64,000 bases of DNA from Marivita lacus (GTDB lineage Bacteria; Pseudomonadota; Alphaproteobacteria; Rhodobacterales; Rhodobacteraceae). Positions 26,985-36,405 of the stretch are shown piece by piece. The first letter of the stretch is position 1, and each line of letters opens with the position of its first letter. The notes beneath the pieces are model-generated. The model ran no database searches. It had not been told where the DNA came from and worked only from the letters and a program-made list of their open reading frames with translations. The stretch spans positions 106,714-170,713 of the forward strand of contig NZ_BMFC01000010.1 in the NCBI RefSeq assembly GCF_014637725.1. Reading direction: 5' to 3'. A program made the position numbers and the translations under genes.

Positions 26985-27505
26985 TCCCCAAACGGGTGAT
27001 GATCATCGGCGGGCCCGGGTCCGGCAAGAGCACGCTGGCCACGCGGATGGGTGCCGCGCTTGGCCTGCCGGTCTATCACATGGACCGCGAGGTGTTCTGG
27101 CTGCCGGGCTGGCAGGAACGCGCCAAGGACGATCAACGGCGGCAGATCGAACGGATCGTGGCCCTCGACGCTTGGGTGTTCGAGGGCAACAATTCGAGCA
27201 GCTTTTCACTCCGCGAGGCGCGGGCAGACATGCTGGTCTGGCTTGATGTTCCGCTTTGGCTGCGGCTCGTCCGGGTGATCCGGCGCAGCGTCCGGCAAAA
27301 CGGCCAGACCCGTGCCGACATGGCCCGCGACTGCCCGGAACGACTGTCGATGCTGCCGGACTTCCTGTGGTTCATCCTGTCCACCGCGCGCAGCGGGCGG
27401 CGCACACAAAGCGCGTTTTTCGACGCAACCGGCCTGATGCGCTACCGACTGCGCTCGGTGTCCGAGGTCGAGGCCTTTGTCGCGGGACTGGGCCGATGCA
27501 CATGA
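26981..27505 (+). CDS. Small P-loop kinase (adenylate kinase / FlaR-like) in the phn operon
   Basis: 174 residues from a GTG at 26981 overlapping the phnE2 stop. Walker A GGPGSGKST near 8-16, then a short-chain kinase layout: LPVYHMDREVFWLPGW, a WVFEGNNSS strand, ADMLVWLDVP (Walker-B-like) and a basic lid RLVRVIRRSVRQNG. The family is annotated as AAA ATPase, adenylate-kinase-like or FlaR. No phnN is in the window, and this gene sits where phnN often lies; conversion of ribose 1,5-bisphosphate to PRPP by a non-PhnN kinase is a reasonable but unproven inference. The 3' end overlaps the convergent phosphotransferase gene by 64 bases. Confidence 0.82.
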   Translation: MIPKRVMIIGGPGSGKSTLATRMGAALGLPVYHMDREVFWLPGWQERAKDDQRRQIERIVALDAWVFEGNNSSSFSLREARADMLVWLDVPLWLRLVRVIRRSVRQNGQTRADMARDCPERLSMLPDFLWFILSTARSGRRTQSAFFDATGLMRYRLRSVSEVEAFVAGLGRCT

Positions 27506-28401
27506 CGCAGTCCGAGCCGCGCCAAGGTCCGGCGCGAAATGGCACACAAGGCGGCGTTCCGGCATGGCCTGTCGGCGGTCTCGCGGTAATATTCCAGCGC
27601 GATCACCGCACCGTACAGGGCCCATCCCCGCGCCCGGTCCCATGCCTCGGGCGGCAGGTCGGTGGCTGTGCGAAACGCGGCGGCGCTGTCTCCCTCCAGC
27701 CAGGTCCAGAAGACAGCCAGATCGATCGCAGGATCACCAACCGCCGCAAGCCCCCAGTCGATGACCGCAACCAGCCGCCCGTCGCGGGCGAGCAGGTTGT
27801 CGTCCTTGAGATCGCCATGCAGCCATTGCGGCGGGCCCTGATGGGGCGCTGCATCGCGGGCTGCCTGCCACATCTCATGCGCGCGGGGCGCGTCGACCTC
27901 GTCGGCCAGCGCGTCGATGCAGCGGCGCGTCACCGCACACATCTCGGACAATGGCACGCCGCGATTGTGGTTCGCCGCCCCTGCGATGGGGCCATCCTGC
28001 GTGCCGCAGCCCCGCAGCGCAGTCAGGAACGCCGCAAGGCTTTGCGCCGCCGCGACCGGATCCGACAGCCCTGCCAGGTCCGCAGGCGTGCCCTCGATCC
28101 AGTCCACCACCGAGAACGGATAGGGGAACCGCGCGCTCGGCTGGCCGCAATGGCGCGGCAAGGGCACCGCCAGTGGCAGACCGGACAGGCCCGGCAGGAT
28201 ACGCTGTTCCTTTGCGATCAGCGGCACGGCCTCAAGGCGTCGGGGCAACCGCACGGCCAGCCGATCTCCCAGCCGGTACATCGCATTGTCGGTGCCACTC
28301 GATACAACTGGCGTGACCGGCAAAGCCGCCAGATGCGGCACCTGATCCACGATCAGCGCGCGCACGAGGTGTGGGTCGGACGGGATGTCATCATCATGCA
28401 T
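27442..28401 (-). CDS. Aminoglycoside phosphotransferase (APH)-family kinase
   Basis: 319 residues, protein-kinase-like APH fold. Brenner motif [10 protein letters not shown] (near 193-202) and metal-binding [17 protein letters not shown] (near 212-228) are intact; the N-lobe has [15 protein letters not shown] with the ATP-binding region. Related proteins phosphorylate sugars, choline, macrolides or aminoglycosides, and resistance is only one possibility. It is oriented against the phn genes and overlaps the 3' end of the kinase gene tail to tail, so it is probably a separate unit. Confidence 0.85.
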   Translation of the reverse strand: MHDDDIPSDPHLVRALIVDQVPHLAALPVTPVVSSGTDNAMYRLGDRLAVRLPRRLEAVPLIAKEQRILPGLSGLPLAVPLPRHCGQPSARFPYPFSVVDWIEGTPADLAGLSDPVAAAQSLAAFLTALRGCGTQDGPIAGAANHNRGVPLSEMCAVTRRCIDALADEVDAPRAHEMWQAARDAAPHQGPPQWLHGDLKDDNLLARDGRLVAVIDWGLAAVGDPAIDLAVFWTWLEGDSAAAFRTATDLPPEAWDRARGWALYGAVIALEYYRETADRPCRNAALCAISRRTLARLGLRHVHRPSPATKASTSDTERSR

Positions 28402-28450
28402 GGGGCATGTCTACGGCCCCTGCGCAACAGTTTTGCATAAGGAGAACGCC

Positions 28451-29080
28451 ATGAGCGGTGCAGGCGCGAAAAAACAACTGACGGAACAACCCAATATCCA
28501 CCCAGATGCCCATGTGGTCGATTGCGATCTGGGGGCCTGGACCGAGGTAGGACGCGGCACGTCGATGCGAGCGTCCACCATGGGCGACTGGTCCTACATC
28601 ACGCAGGACTGTCACGTTGTCTGGACCAGCATCGGCAAGATGTGCTCCATCGCCAATGGTGCGCGGATCAACCCCGGCAACCATCCGACATGGCGGGCAG
28701 TGCAGCACCACAGCGTCTACCGTGCCGAGGCTTATGGCCTGGGCGAGGATGACGCCGATTTCTTTGCATGGCGCAAGGCCGACTGGGTCACCATCGGACA
28801 CGATGTCTGGATCGGGCATGGCGTGACCATCACCGCCGGTGTGACCATCGGGACAGGTGCGGTGATCGGGGCAGGGGCCGTGGTGACCCGCGACGTGGAC
28901 CCCTATACGGTCGTCGGCGGCGTGCCCGCCCGCGAGATCAAGCGTCGGTTCACGCCGGAACAATCCGAGGCGCTGATGGAGATTGCCGTCTGGGACTGGA
29001 CGCGCGAGGCGTACAAGGCGGCCTTGCCGGACGTACGGGCGCTGGACATCGACGCCTTCATCGAAAAGTATCGCCCCTGA
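28451..29080 (+). CDS. Hexapeptide-repeat acyltransferase of phosphonate loci
   Basis: 209 residues from the ATG at 28451 with GGAGAA 5 bases before it; an upstream ATG at 28385 has no site. Left-handed beta-helix repeats run through about 22-165 ([37 protein letters not shown] in parts), with the xenobiotic-acetyltransferase-like insertion carrying catalytic-type His residues ([18 protein letters not shown]). It matches the transferase hexapeptide family found beside phn genes. Inferred role: acetylation of an aminophosphonate or a pathway intermediate, analogous to PhnO. Confidence 0.85.
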   Translation: MSGAGAKKQLTEQPNIHPDAHVVDCDLGAWTEVGRGTSMRASTMGDWSYITQDCHVVWTSIGKMCSIANGARINPGNHPTWRAVQHHSVYRAEAYGLGEDDADFFAWRKADWVTIGHDVWIGHGVTITAGVTIGTGAVIGAGAVVTRDVDPYTVVGGVPAREIKRRFTPEQSEALMEIAVWDWTREAYKAALPDVRALDIDAFIEKYRP

Positions 29081-29104
29081 TCCCCTTCATGCCTGGTCTT
29101 GACC

Positions 29105-29683
29105 ATGTCCCTTGCCGACCCCTCCAACACGACCCTGCTGGTGCGCCCCGCGCAGCAGCATCTGGAGTCATACCGCGAGGCGTTGCGGACGGGCTGGTCA
29201 CCGAACAACCTGCGGCCCGAAGCGGCGAATGAGGAGCTTGCGGAAATCGCGGCGGATGCGGATCTGTTCCTCGCGCGGATGGAAGATCGCGATGCCAAGG
29301 GTGTGCCTGTCATTCTGCCGGATGGGTCCTTCGTAACGCGATTGCCCAGCCTGCGTCGTTGGATCTGGTCCGACGGGTTCTGCGGCAGCATCGGGATTCG
29401 CTGGCAGCCCGGAACCGAAGACCTGCCGCCGACCTGCCTCGGGCATATCGGTTATGCCGTCGTTCCGTGGCGGCGGGGCGAAGGTCTGGCGACGGCTGCG
29501 GTGCTGGAAATCCTGCCCATCGCCCGCAGCATCGGGTTGCGCCATGTCGACCTGACCGCCGATCCGGACAACATCGCGTCGATCCGCGTGATGGAAAAGG
29601 CCGGGGCCACATATTTGGGCACCTTCACCACGCCCGAGGCCTTAGGCGGGGTGACTGACTCGCTCTACCGGATCATGCTTTAA
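29105..29683 (+). CDS. GNAT-family N-acetyltransferase
   Basis: 192 residues. The GNAT core is visible: GHIGYAVVPWRRGEGLATAAVLEIL, in which the R-x-x-G-x-A acetyl-CoA motif appears as RRGEGLAT near 120-127, and VDLTADPDNIASIRVMEKAGATYLG near 145-168. It is probably a RimJ/RimL-like enzyme acting on a small molecule or a protein N-terminus. It lies 24 bases after the hexapeptide transferase gene and may belong to the same transcript. Confidence 0.85.
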   Translation: MSLADPSNTTLLVRPAQQHLESYREALRTGWSPNNLRPEAANEELAEIAADADLFLARMEDRDAKGVPVILPDGSFVTRLPSLRRWIWSDGFCGSIGIRWQPGTEDLPPTCLGHIGYAVVPWRRGEGLATAAVLEILPIARSIGLRHVDLTADPDNIASIRVMEKAGATYLGTFTTPEALGGVTDSLYRIML

Positions 29684-29709
29684 CAGGGGTCAATGACACG
29701 AGGACCGAG

Positions 29710-30207
29710 ATGACACTCGAAACCGACCGGCTTCTGCTCGTGAAACCGCAGGCAGATCACCTTGCCGCCTACCGTCACTATTGCGCCAGTGACCGCAGCC
29801 AGTTCGTCGGCGGGCCGTTTGACGCGATGAAGGCGTTCGACAAGCTCTGTTCGATGGCCGGGCATTGGACCCTGCGCGGGTTTGGCCGATACGTCATCAC
29901 GCTCAAGACCAATGGCCAACCCATCGGCCATGTCGGCGCGTTGCAGATCGACGATATGGGTCCACCCGAAATGACATGGACACTCTGGCACGACGACGCC
30001 GAGGGGCAGGGCCATGCGTTCGAGGCGGCACAAGCCTATCTGGCGCATGCGGCCGACGCGACCGGGGCGGATCACCTGCTCATCCGCATCGAGCCGGACA
30101 ACATCCGGTCGCAGAAGTTGGCCAGCCGGATCGGCGCGCAGCGCGACGACACCGCGATCCCTCCCCATTGGATGCCGGATGCCGTGACTTACACCGTCCG
30201 GCTGTAG
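29710..30207 (+). CDS. GNAT-family N-acetyltransferase (RimJ/RimL-like)
   Basis: 165 residues. N-terminal LETDRLLLVKPQADHLAAY is typical of RimJ-type GNATs. The acetyl-CoA loop is EGQGHAFEAAQAYLA near 97-111, and IEPDNIRSQKLASRIGAQ near 131-148 is the last conserved block. It follows the previous acetyltransferase by 26 bases in the same direction and converges on the TIM-barrel isomerase gene. Substrate unknown. Confidence 0.87.
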   Translation: MTLETDRLLLVKPQADHLAAYRHYCASDRSQFVGGPFDAMKAFDKLCSMAGHWTLRGFGRYVITLKTNGQPIGHVGALQIDDMGPPEMTWTLWHDDAEGQGHAFEAAQAYLAHAADATGADHLLIRIEPDNIRSQKLASRIGAQRDDTAIPPHWMPDAVTYTVRL

Positions 30208-30228
30208 CGCCGGACGCGGATCACTGGT

Positions 30229-31068
30229 TCAGACCACGAGGCCCAGCCCCTGAAGATGGGCAAACCCCGCCGGAATGTGGCTCTTGTCACGCAGTTCCAG
30301 AACGACATGCGGTGCCGCTTCGCACTCGGCCAGCGCACGGAACACGGCGATCCATTCGATTTCGCCTTCGCCGGGCGCCCAATGGCGGTCGGCATGCCCG
30401 TCAACGTCCTGCACATGCACATGGGCCAACTGGTTGCCCGCATCGCGCACGAAATCCGCGACGGGCGGCGCGCCCGACATGCGGCGTGCCAATTGCGCGT
30501 GGCCGGTGTCGATGGACAGGGCGATGGCATCGCTATCGAAACGATCCACCATCGCGCGGCGCGTTTCGGGGCGCACGTCCTGGATGTTCTCGATCACCAG
30601 CGTGATGCCCATGTTTTCGGCCGATTTCACGACCGGGCCAAGAATGTCATGGATGCGTGCCAGCTTGGTTTCCGCATAGCCCGGCATGCTGAACACGTTG
30701 TTCTGATACCAGAGCGTGAACGGAGAATGCATGACCATCTGGCGGGCTCCGATGCGGTCCGCCGCCTCGAGCGCCTTGAGGAACCGCGCGGTGATCAGCG
30801 GGCGCAGTTCCGCGTCCTTGTTGTCGATATCCAGCCCCTCGAACGGGCCGTGAATGCCGATGCGCCCGGAGTGACCGTCCAACGCGGCCTTTGCGGCAGC
30901 GATCCGGTTCTCGAACTCGGTCGAGAGCGCCTCATGGGACATGAAATCCTGAATTTCGATGTCGCGGGCTGAATCGAACAACCAGTCGCGGTGGGTCGCG
31001 ATCTCGGTGGATTTCAGGCAAGCGCCGATCTTGAGCGGTGTCACGGTCAAAAGACCCCCTTGGAGCAT
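30229..31068 (-). CDS. Sugar-phosphate isomerase/epimerase-family TIM-barrel protein under phn-type control
   Basis: 279 residues from the ATG at 31068, but the ATG abuts the operator and lacks a ribosome site. A TTG at 31050 or GTG at 31047, after AAGGGGG, is equally likely and would trim about 7 residues to give TPLKIGACLKS. Xylose-isomerase-like/AP-endonuclease-2 fold: GIHGPFEGLD near 92-101, VMHSPFTLWYQ near 135-145, LVIENIQDVRPETRRAM near 175-191, SIDTGHAQLARR near 205-216 and VHVQDVDGHADRHWAPGEGEI near 235-255, with metal-binding Glu, Asp, His positions. Its promoter carries a Pho box and a copy of the PhnF palindrome, so it probably acts in phosphonate or ribosyl-phosphate metabolism. 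Confidence 0.85.
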   Translation of the reverse strand: MLQGGLLTVTPLKIGACLKSTEIATHRDWLFDSARDIEIQDFMSHEALSTEFENRIAAAKAALDGHSGRIGIHGPFEGLDIDNKDAELRPLITARFLKALEAADRIGARQMVMHSPFTLWYQNNVFSMPGYAETKLARIHDILGPVVKSAENMGITLVIENIQDVRPETRRAMVDRFDSDAIALSIDTGHAQLARRMSGAPPVADFVRDAGNQLAHVHVQDVDGHADRHWAPGEGEIEWIAVFRALAECEAAPHVVLELRDKSHIPAGFAHLQGLGLVV

Positions 31069-31070
31069 TC

Positions 31071-31086
31071 ATTCATCCGAATGATT
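31071..31086. promoter_or_regulatory. Candidate PhnF operator, copy 3
   Basis: On the minus strand AATCATTCGGATGAAT, which matches copy 2 at 15 of 16 positions. It sits directly upstream of the TIM-barrel isomerase gene and 22 bases downstream of a Pho box. Confidence 0.65.
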
Positions 31087-31108
31087 ATCCGTGGAGTGTG
31101 TCAGCCGT

Positions 31109-31137
31109 GCAGGTTTTCCGTGAAGGTTTCCTGACAA
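31109..31137 (-). promoter_or_regulatory. Pho box upstream of the TIM-barrel isomerase gene
   Basis: On the minus strand TTGTCAG and CCTTCAC at 11-base spacing, with a weaker third repeat. The order Pho box then palindrome then gene repeats what is seen at phnF and phnC. Confidence 0.5.
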
Positions 31138-31158
31138 ACCCCTCTACGCACCCTGTTT

Positions 31159-32829
31159 TCAGCCAAGGATACGCGGCAGGCGCAGCCCGTGTTCGCGGGC
31201 GCAGGCGATGGCGTCGTCATAGCCCGCATCCGCATGACGCCAGACGCCGCTGGCCGGATCGTTCCACAGAACCCGCTCCAGCCGCTTTGCCGCCTCGGGC
31301 GTGCCATCGGCGCAGATCACGACGCCCGCATGCTGGCTGAAGCCCATGCCGACGCCCCCACCGTGGTGCAGGCTGACCCATGTGGCCCCGCTGGCCGTGT
31401 TCACCAGCGCGTTGAGCAGCGGCCAGTCCGACACCGCGTCCGATCCGTCCTTCATCGCCTCGGTCTCGCGGTTGGGACTTGCCACGGACCCTGCATCCAG
31501 ATGGTCGCGCCCGATCACCACCGGCGCTTTCAACTCACCGCTGGCCACCATCTCGTTGAAGGCAAGCCCCGCGCGATGCCGGTCGCCCAGCCCGATCCAG
31601 CAGATCCGTGCGGGCAATCCCTGAAACGCGATCCGGTCGCGCGCCATGTCGAGCCATGTGTGCAGATGGGCATTGTCCGGAAACAGCTCCTTCATCTTGG
31701 CGTCGGTCTTGTAGATGTCCTCGGGATCACCCGAGAGCGCGACCCAGCGGAACGGCCCGATCCCGCGACAGAAGAGCGGGCGAATATACGCGGGCACGAA
31801 GCCCGGAAAGGCAAAGGCAGTCTCCAGCCCTTCGTCCAGGGCCACCTGTCGGATGTTGTTGCCGTAATCCAGCGTCGGCACACCGGCATTCCAGAAATCC
31901 ACCATCGCGGCCACATGGGTTTTCATGCTGGCCCGCGCCGCCTTTTCCACCGCCTTGGGGTCGCTTTCGCGCTTTTCTCGCCATTCGGCCATGCTCCAGC
32001 CCTGCGGCAGGTAGCCGTTGATCGGATCATGCGCGCTGGTCTGGTCGGTCACCATGTCGGGGCGCACACCGCGCCGGTAGAGTTCCGGAAACACGTCCGC
32101 CGCATTGCCCAGTAGCGCCACGGATTTCGCCTCGCCCGCCTTGGTCCAGCGGTCAATCATGGCCAGTGCCTCGTCCAGATCGTCGGTCTGTTCGTCGACG
32201 TAGCGGGTGCGCAGGCGGAACGCGATGCTGTCGGGGTTGCATTCGACGGCAAGGCAACAGGCCCCTGCCATCACCGCCGCCAAGGGCTGCGCGCCGCCCA
32301 TGCCGCCCAGACCGCCGGTCAGAATCCACTTGCCGGTCAGGTCGCCGTCATAATGCTGGCGGCCCGCCTCGGCAAAGGTCTCGAACGTGCCCTGGACGAT
32401 GCCCTGCGTGCCGATATAGATCCACGACCCGGCGGTCATCTGGCCGTACATGGCCAGGCCTTTCCGGTCCAACTCGTTGAAATGATCCCAGGTCGCCCAA
32501 TGCGGCACGAGGTTGGAATTGGCGATCAGCACACGCGGCGCGTCTGTGTGCGTCTTGACGATGGCGATGGGTTTTCCCGATTGCACCACCAGTGTCTCGT
32601 CCAACTCCAGATCCTTGAGGCTGGCGACGATGCAGTCGAAATCCGCCCAAGTCCGCGCCGCCCGCCCAATGCCGCCATAGACCACAAGCTCATGCGGGTT
32701 CTCGGCCACGTCCGGGTGCAGGTTGTTCATCAGCATCCGCAGCGCGGCCTCGGTCTGCCAGCTCTTGGCATTCAACTCCGGACCTGTCGGCGGGTAGATA
32801 TCGCGGGTGTTCTTGCGGGGGTCGCTCAT
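31159..32829 (-). CDS. hutU: Urocanate hydratase HutU
   Basis: 556 residues, usual length. NAD-binding and catalytic features: [13 protein letters not shown] (near 170-182), [16 protein letters not shown], the [14 protein letters not shown] block (near 265) and the C-terminal [17 protein letters not shown] (near 495). It adds water to urocanate using tightly bound NAD to give imidazolone propionate. Last gene of the leftward hutI-H-G-U operon; its ATG overlaps the hutG stop as ATGA. Confidence 0.97.
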   Translation of the reverse strand: MSDPRKNTRDIYPPTGPELNAKSWQTEAALRMLMNNLHPDVAENPHELVVYGGIGRAARTWADFDCIVASLKDLELDETLVVQSGKPIAIVKTHTDAPRVLIANSNLVPHWATWDHFNELDRKGLAMYGQMTAGSWIYIGTQGIVQGTFETFAEAGRQHYDGDLTGKWILTGGLGGMGGAQPLAAVMAGACCLAVECNPDSIAFRLRTRYVDEQTDDLDEALAMIDRWTKAGEAKSVALLGNAADVFPELYRRGVRPDMVTDQTSAHDPINGYLPQGWSMAEWREKRESDPKAVEKAARASMKTHVAAMVDFWNAGVPTLDYGNNIRQVALDEGLETAFAFPGFVPAYIRPLFCRGIGPFRWVALSGDPEDIYKTDAKMKELFPDNAHLHTWLDMARDRIAFQGLPARICWIGLGDRHRAGLAFNEMVASGELKAPVVIGRDHLDAGSVASPNRETEAMKDGSDAVSDWPLLNALVNTASGATWVSLHHGGGVGMGFSQHAGVVICADGTPEAAKRLERVLWNDPASGVWRHADAGYDDAIACAREHGLRLPRILG

Positions 32830-33617
32830 GTGGGCCTCCAGTCGGACAGGGTGTTCAGGATGGTGGTCAGATGCGCGCGCAGACGGTCGGCGCGGGTGTC
32901 GTCATAACTCCAGGGCGGGGTTTCTGAGGCGAGATACGTGGACTGCGCCAACTCCATCTGGATCGCGTGAACGCCCTGTGCGGGTCGACCGTAGTGCCGC
33001 GTGGTCCAGCCGCCCTTGAAGCGCCCGTTGAGGGTACTGCTGTAGCCATTGGCGGCTTTGCAGATTTGCAAAACGCTTGCTTCGATTTGCAAATCGCAGG
33101 TTCTGCCGAGATTGGTGCCAATGTTGAAATCGGGCAGGGTGCCGTCGAAGAGGAACGGGATCCGCGACCGGATCGAATGGCAATCATAGAGCACCGCAAA
33201 CCCGTGGAGCGCCCTGACCCGGTCCAGTTCGGCCTCCAGCGCCGCATGGTAGGGCGCATGGTAGGTCTTGCGGCGGTGGTCCACCTCGACCGCATCGGGC
33301 TCTTGCCCCTCAAGATAGATCGACCGCCCGTCGAAATCCGTAAGCGGGCAGAGCCCCGTGGTGTTCTGACCGGGATAGAGGCTTTGCCCCGATGGGTCGC
33401 GGTTCACGTCGATCACATAGCGATGCACCGGCGTGCGCACCGTCGTCACGCCCTCGACCAACCCGTCATACAGCCGGTCGATATGCCAATCGGTGTCGGC
33501 GATGGCCCGCCCGGTGTCGTTCAACCGGGCAAGGCAGTCGTCGGGAATGTCCGTGCCGGTGTGGGGCAGGCCCAGCACCAACGGGCTGTCGCCGCGTGTG
33601 ACCTCGATCCCGCTCAC
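32826..33617 (-). CDS. hutG: N-formylglutamate deformylase HutG
   Basis: 263 residues from a GTG at 33617 overlapping the hutH stop (GTGA); the longer frame to 33809 lies inside hutH. Family motifs: [14 protein letters not shown] near 11-24, [14 protein letters not shown] near 40-53, [20 protein letters not shown] near 70-89, [15 protein letters not shown] near 143-157. It hydrolyses N-formylglutamate to glutamate and formate, the last step of the HutF branch, consistent with hutF in the adjacent operon. Confidence 0.94.
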   Translation of the reverse strand: MSGIEVTRGDSPLVLGLPHTGTDIPDDCLARLNDTGRAIADTDWHIDRLYDGLVEGVTTVRTPVHRYVIDVNRDPSGQSLYPGQNTTGLCPLTDFDGRSIYLEGQEPDAVEVDHRRKTYHAPYHAALEAELDRVRALHGFAVLYDCHSIRSRIPFLFDGTLPDFNIGTNLGRTCDLQIEASVLQICKAANGYSSTLNGRFKGGWTTRHYGRPAQGVHAIQMELAQSTYLASETPPWSYDDTRADRLRAHLTTILNTLSDWRPT

Positions 33618-35140
33618 AGCGACAGCTCCAATCCGGCGGCTGTGGCGAAGGTATCGTCGGCAACGCAGGCCGCCGCGCGCCGGATGTCGGGCGCGAGATA
33701 GCGGTCCTGCTGCAAACTGGGCACCTCGGCACGCAGGCTGGCCATGACCGCCTGCAAGGGTTCGGATGTGAGCAAAGGCGCGCGCTGTTCGATGCCTTGC
33801 GCGGCGCACATCGCCTCGATGCCGAGGATCACCGACAGGTTCGCATTCATCCGCCCCAACCGCCGTGCGCCATGGGCGGCCATGCTCACATGGTCCTCCT
33901 GATTGGCCGAGGTTGGCGTGCTGTCGGTCGAACAGGGGTTCGCAAGATGCTTGTTCTCGCTCATCAGCGCCGCTGTTGTCACTTCGGCGATCATCAGGCC
34001 CGAATTCAACCCCGGCTCCGGGGTCAGGAAGGGCGGCAAGTCAAACGACAATGTCGGATCCACCATCAGGGCGACGCGGCGCTGGGCGATCGCGCCGATC
34101 TCGGCCACGGCCAGCGCGATCTGGTCGGCGGCAAAGGCGACGGGCTCGGCGTGGAAATTGCCGCCCGACAGGATCTCGCCCGTCTCGACGATCACCAGCG
34201 GATTGTCGGTGACCGCGTTCGCCTCGATCTCGAGCGTGCGCCCGGCAAAGCGCAACAGGTCGATGGCGGCACCGGTGACCTGCGGCTGACAGCGGATGCA
34301 ATAGGGGTCCTGCACGCGGGTGTCGCCGTCCCGGTGGCTCTCGCGGATCGCGCTGCCTGCCAGGAGATGCGCCATCCCGGTCGCCACGTCGATCTGACCC
34401 TGATGACCGCGCAGGGCGTGAATGGCGGGGTTGAGCGGCGCGGTGGATCCCATGATCGCGTCGGTGGAGAGCGAAGAGGTCACAACCGACGCCCGCGCCG
34501 CGCGCCACGCCTCGAAGAGGCCCGTCAACGCGCAGGCGGTGGAAAACTGCGTGCCGTTGATCAGCGCAAGGCCCTCCTTGGGGCCAAGCACCACTGGCGT
34601 CAGCCCGGCCTGTTCCAAAGCCGCGCCACCGGGCATCGTCTGGTCGTCAAACACCGCTTCGCCCTCGCCGATCATCACAGCCGCCATATGCGCCAGCGGC
34701 GCGAGATCCCCCGACGCGCCCACCGATCCCTGCACCGGGATCACCGGCATTACGCCGCGCGCCAGCATCGCTTCGATCAGGGCGCAAATCTCCCACCGGA
34801 CGCCTGACGCGCCGCGCCCCAGCGACAGCAGCTTGAGCGCCATCATCAGGCGCACTGTGGCTGGCTCCAGCGCGTCCCCCACGCCGCAGCAATGCGACAG
34901 GATCAGGTTGCGCTGCAGGGTCTCGGTGTCCTCGGGCGCGATCCGCACCGAGGCAAGCTTGCCGAAGCCCGTGTTGACGCCGTAGACCGGCGCATCGCCC
35001 TGCGCCGCCTGCGCGATCAGCGCGGCAGAGGCGTCGATGCTCGCCCGCGCGATGGGGTCGAGCGTGACAGGTGCAGCGCCGCGCCACACCGATTCCAACT
35101 GCGCCAGCGTGGTTGTGCCGGGGGTCAGGATATGGGTCAT
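33614..35140 (-). CDS. hutH: Histidine ammonia-lyase HutH
   Basis: 508 residues from the ATG at 35140, overlapping the hutI stop. The MIO prosthetic-group tripeptide Ala-Ser-Gly is at 142-144 in [12 protein letters not shown], and the catalytic Tyr loop [11 protein letters not shown] starts at 53. [11 protein letters not shown] and the NFHAEP segment complete the active site. It deaminates histidine to urocanate, the first step of the pathway. Confidence 0.97.
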   Translation of the reverse strand: MTHILTPGTTTLAQLESVWRGAAPVTLDPIARASIDASAALIAQAAQGDAPVYGVNTGFGKLASVRIAPEDTETLQRNLILSHCCGVGDALEPATVRLMMALKLLSLGRGASGVRWEICALIEAMLARGVMPVIPVQGSVGASGDLAPLAHMAAVMIGEGEAVFDDQTMPGGAALEQAGLTPVVLGPKEGLALINGTQFSTACALTGLFEAWRAARASVVTSSLSTDAIMGSTAPLNPAIHALRGHQGQIDVATGMAHLLAGSAIRESHRDGDTRVQDPYCIRCQPQVTGAAIDLLRFAGRTLEIEANAVTDNPLVIVETGEILSGGNFHAEPVAFAADQIALAVAEIGAIAQRRVALMVDPTLSFDLPPFLTPEPGLNSGLMIAEVTTAALMSENKHLANPCSTDSTPTSANQEDHVSMAAHGARRLGRMNANLSVILGIEAMCAAQGIEQRAPLLTSEPLQAVMASLRAEVPSLQQDRYLAPDIRRAAACVADDTFATAAGLELSL

Positions 35141-36333
35141 GAGACGCCTCCGAAGATACGGCTGTGCAGGGGCGTGATGCCGATGCCATAGGAGAGTTCC
35201 GCCGGATCGGTCACGTCCCAGATCGCCAGATCGGCGCGCATGCCCGGCGCGATCATGCCGCAATCGGTCAGCCCCAGCGCGCGGGCTGCGTTGCGCGTGG
35301 TGCCTGCCAGCGCCTCGGCCGGGGTCAGGCGGAAGAGCGTACAGGCCATGTTCATCGCCAGCAAGAGCGAGCCCAGGGGCGATGATCCGGGGTTCCAGTC
35401 GGTCGCCACCGCCATCGGCACGCCGTGGTTGCGGAACGCCTGCACCGGGGGTGCTTGGGTTTCGTGGATCGTGTAGAACGCGCCGGGCAAGAGCACCGCG
35501 ACCGTGCCCGCCTTGGCCAGCGCAGCGGCATCCGCCTCGGTCGCGTATTCGACATGGTCGGCGGACAGCGTGCCGTATCGCGCCGCCAGAGCCGTGCCGC
35601 CCAGATGGCTCAGCTGTTCGGCATGCAGCTTGACCGGCAGGCCCAGTTCCTTGGCCACGTCGAACACCCGCGCGATCTGCGCCGTGTCAAAGGCGATTCC
35701 CTCGCAGAACCCGTCCACTGCATCGACCAGCCCTTCGGCATGGGCCGCGCGCAGCGTCGGAATGCAAATGTCGTCGATATACGCATCCGCTTCGATCCCG
35801 GCTGGCACCGCATGCGCGCCAAGGAAACTGGTCACAACCCGGATCTGGCGCGCCTTGCCCAACGCGCGGGCGACGCGCAGCATCTTGAGTTCGGTCTGCT
35901 GGTCCAGACCATAGCCCGACTTGATCTCGACCGTACCGACACCTTGCGCGATCAGCGCGTCGATCCGGGGCAGGGCGCTGCGCAGCAAAGCGTCCTCTGA
36001 CGCGGCACGGGTCGCAGCAACTGTCGATACGATGCCGCCACCGGCACGGGCGATCTCTTCGTAGCTGGCGCCATTCAGCCGCATCTCGAACTCGCGCGCA
36101 CGGTTGCCGCCATGCACGATATGGGTGTGACAGTCGATCAGCGAAGGCGTGATCAGCCGACCAGACACGTCGCGCCGCGGATGCGCGGCATGCTCCGTCG
36201 GCAGATCGGCGGCAGGCCCGACCCATGCGATCCTGTCACCGGCGATGACGATGGCGGCGTCTTCCAAAAGACCATAGCCCGCGCCGGTCATGGTGGCGGC
36301 GCTTCCCCCGCAAATGACATGATGCGTCGCCAT
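35137..36333 (-). CDS. hutI: Imidazolonepropionase HutI
   Basis: 398 residues from the ATG at 36333, which follows an AGAGGA site; an in-frame ATG at 36360 lies inside the leader. Amidohydrolase fold: [25 protein letters not shown] near 70-94 holds the metal-binding HTH and family signature, KSGYGLD near 148, KLHAEQLSH near 240 and TDWNPGSSP near 315. It opens the imidazolone ring to N-formiminoglutamate. First gene of the leftward operon, divergent from hutF. Confidence 0.96.
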   Translation of the reverse strand: MATHHVICGGSAATMTGAGYGLLEDAAIVIAGDRIAWVGPAADLPTEHAAHPRRDVSGRLITPSLIDCHTHIVHGGNRAREFEMRLNGASYEEIARAGGGIVSTVAATRAASEDALLRSALPRIDALIAQGVGTVEIKSGYGLDQQTELKMLRVARALGKARQIRVVTSFLGAHAVPAGIEADAYIDDICIPTLRAAHAEGLVDAVDGFCEGIAFDTAQIARVFDVAKELGLPVKLHAEQLSHLGGTALAARYGTLSADHVEYATEADAAALAKAGTVAVLLPGAFYTIHETQAPPVQAFRNHGVPMAVATDWNPGSSPLGSLLLAMNMACTLFRLTPAEALAGTTRNAARALGLTDCGMIAPGMRADLAIWDVTDPAELSYGIGITPLHSRIFGGVS

Positions 36334-36368
36334 CGGTTCCTCTTGCGTTACATCCTGCATAAAATTAA

Positions 36369-36382
36369 TATGTAGCTACATA
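36369..36382. promoter_or_regulatory. Candidate HutC operator in the hutI/hutF intergenic region
   Basis: TATGTAGCTACATA is a perfect 14-base palindrome in the 72-base gap between the divergent hutI and hutF genes. A hutC gene of the GntR/UTRA type lies in the rightward operon. Position and symmetry suit joint repression of both promoters and release by urocanate, the usual HutC inducer. Confidence 0.6.
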
Positions 36383-36405
36383 AAAATGTCAATGGAGGGA
36401 TTGGC

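Noticed and set aside
27442..28401. Antibiotic resistance call for the APH-family kinase
   Set aside because: Motifs show only the broad APH kinase fold; the context is metabolic and no resistance-specific features were seen.
33065..33092. Two TTTGCAAA copies 20 bases apart
   Set aside because: They lie inside hutG and encode Leu-Gln-Ile repeats of the protein; no promoter or replication function is suggested by context.
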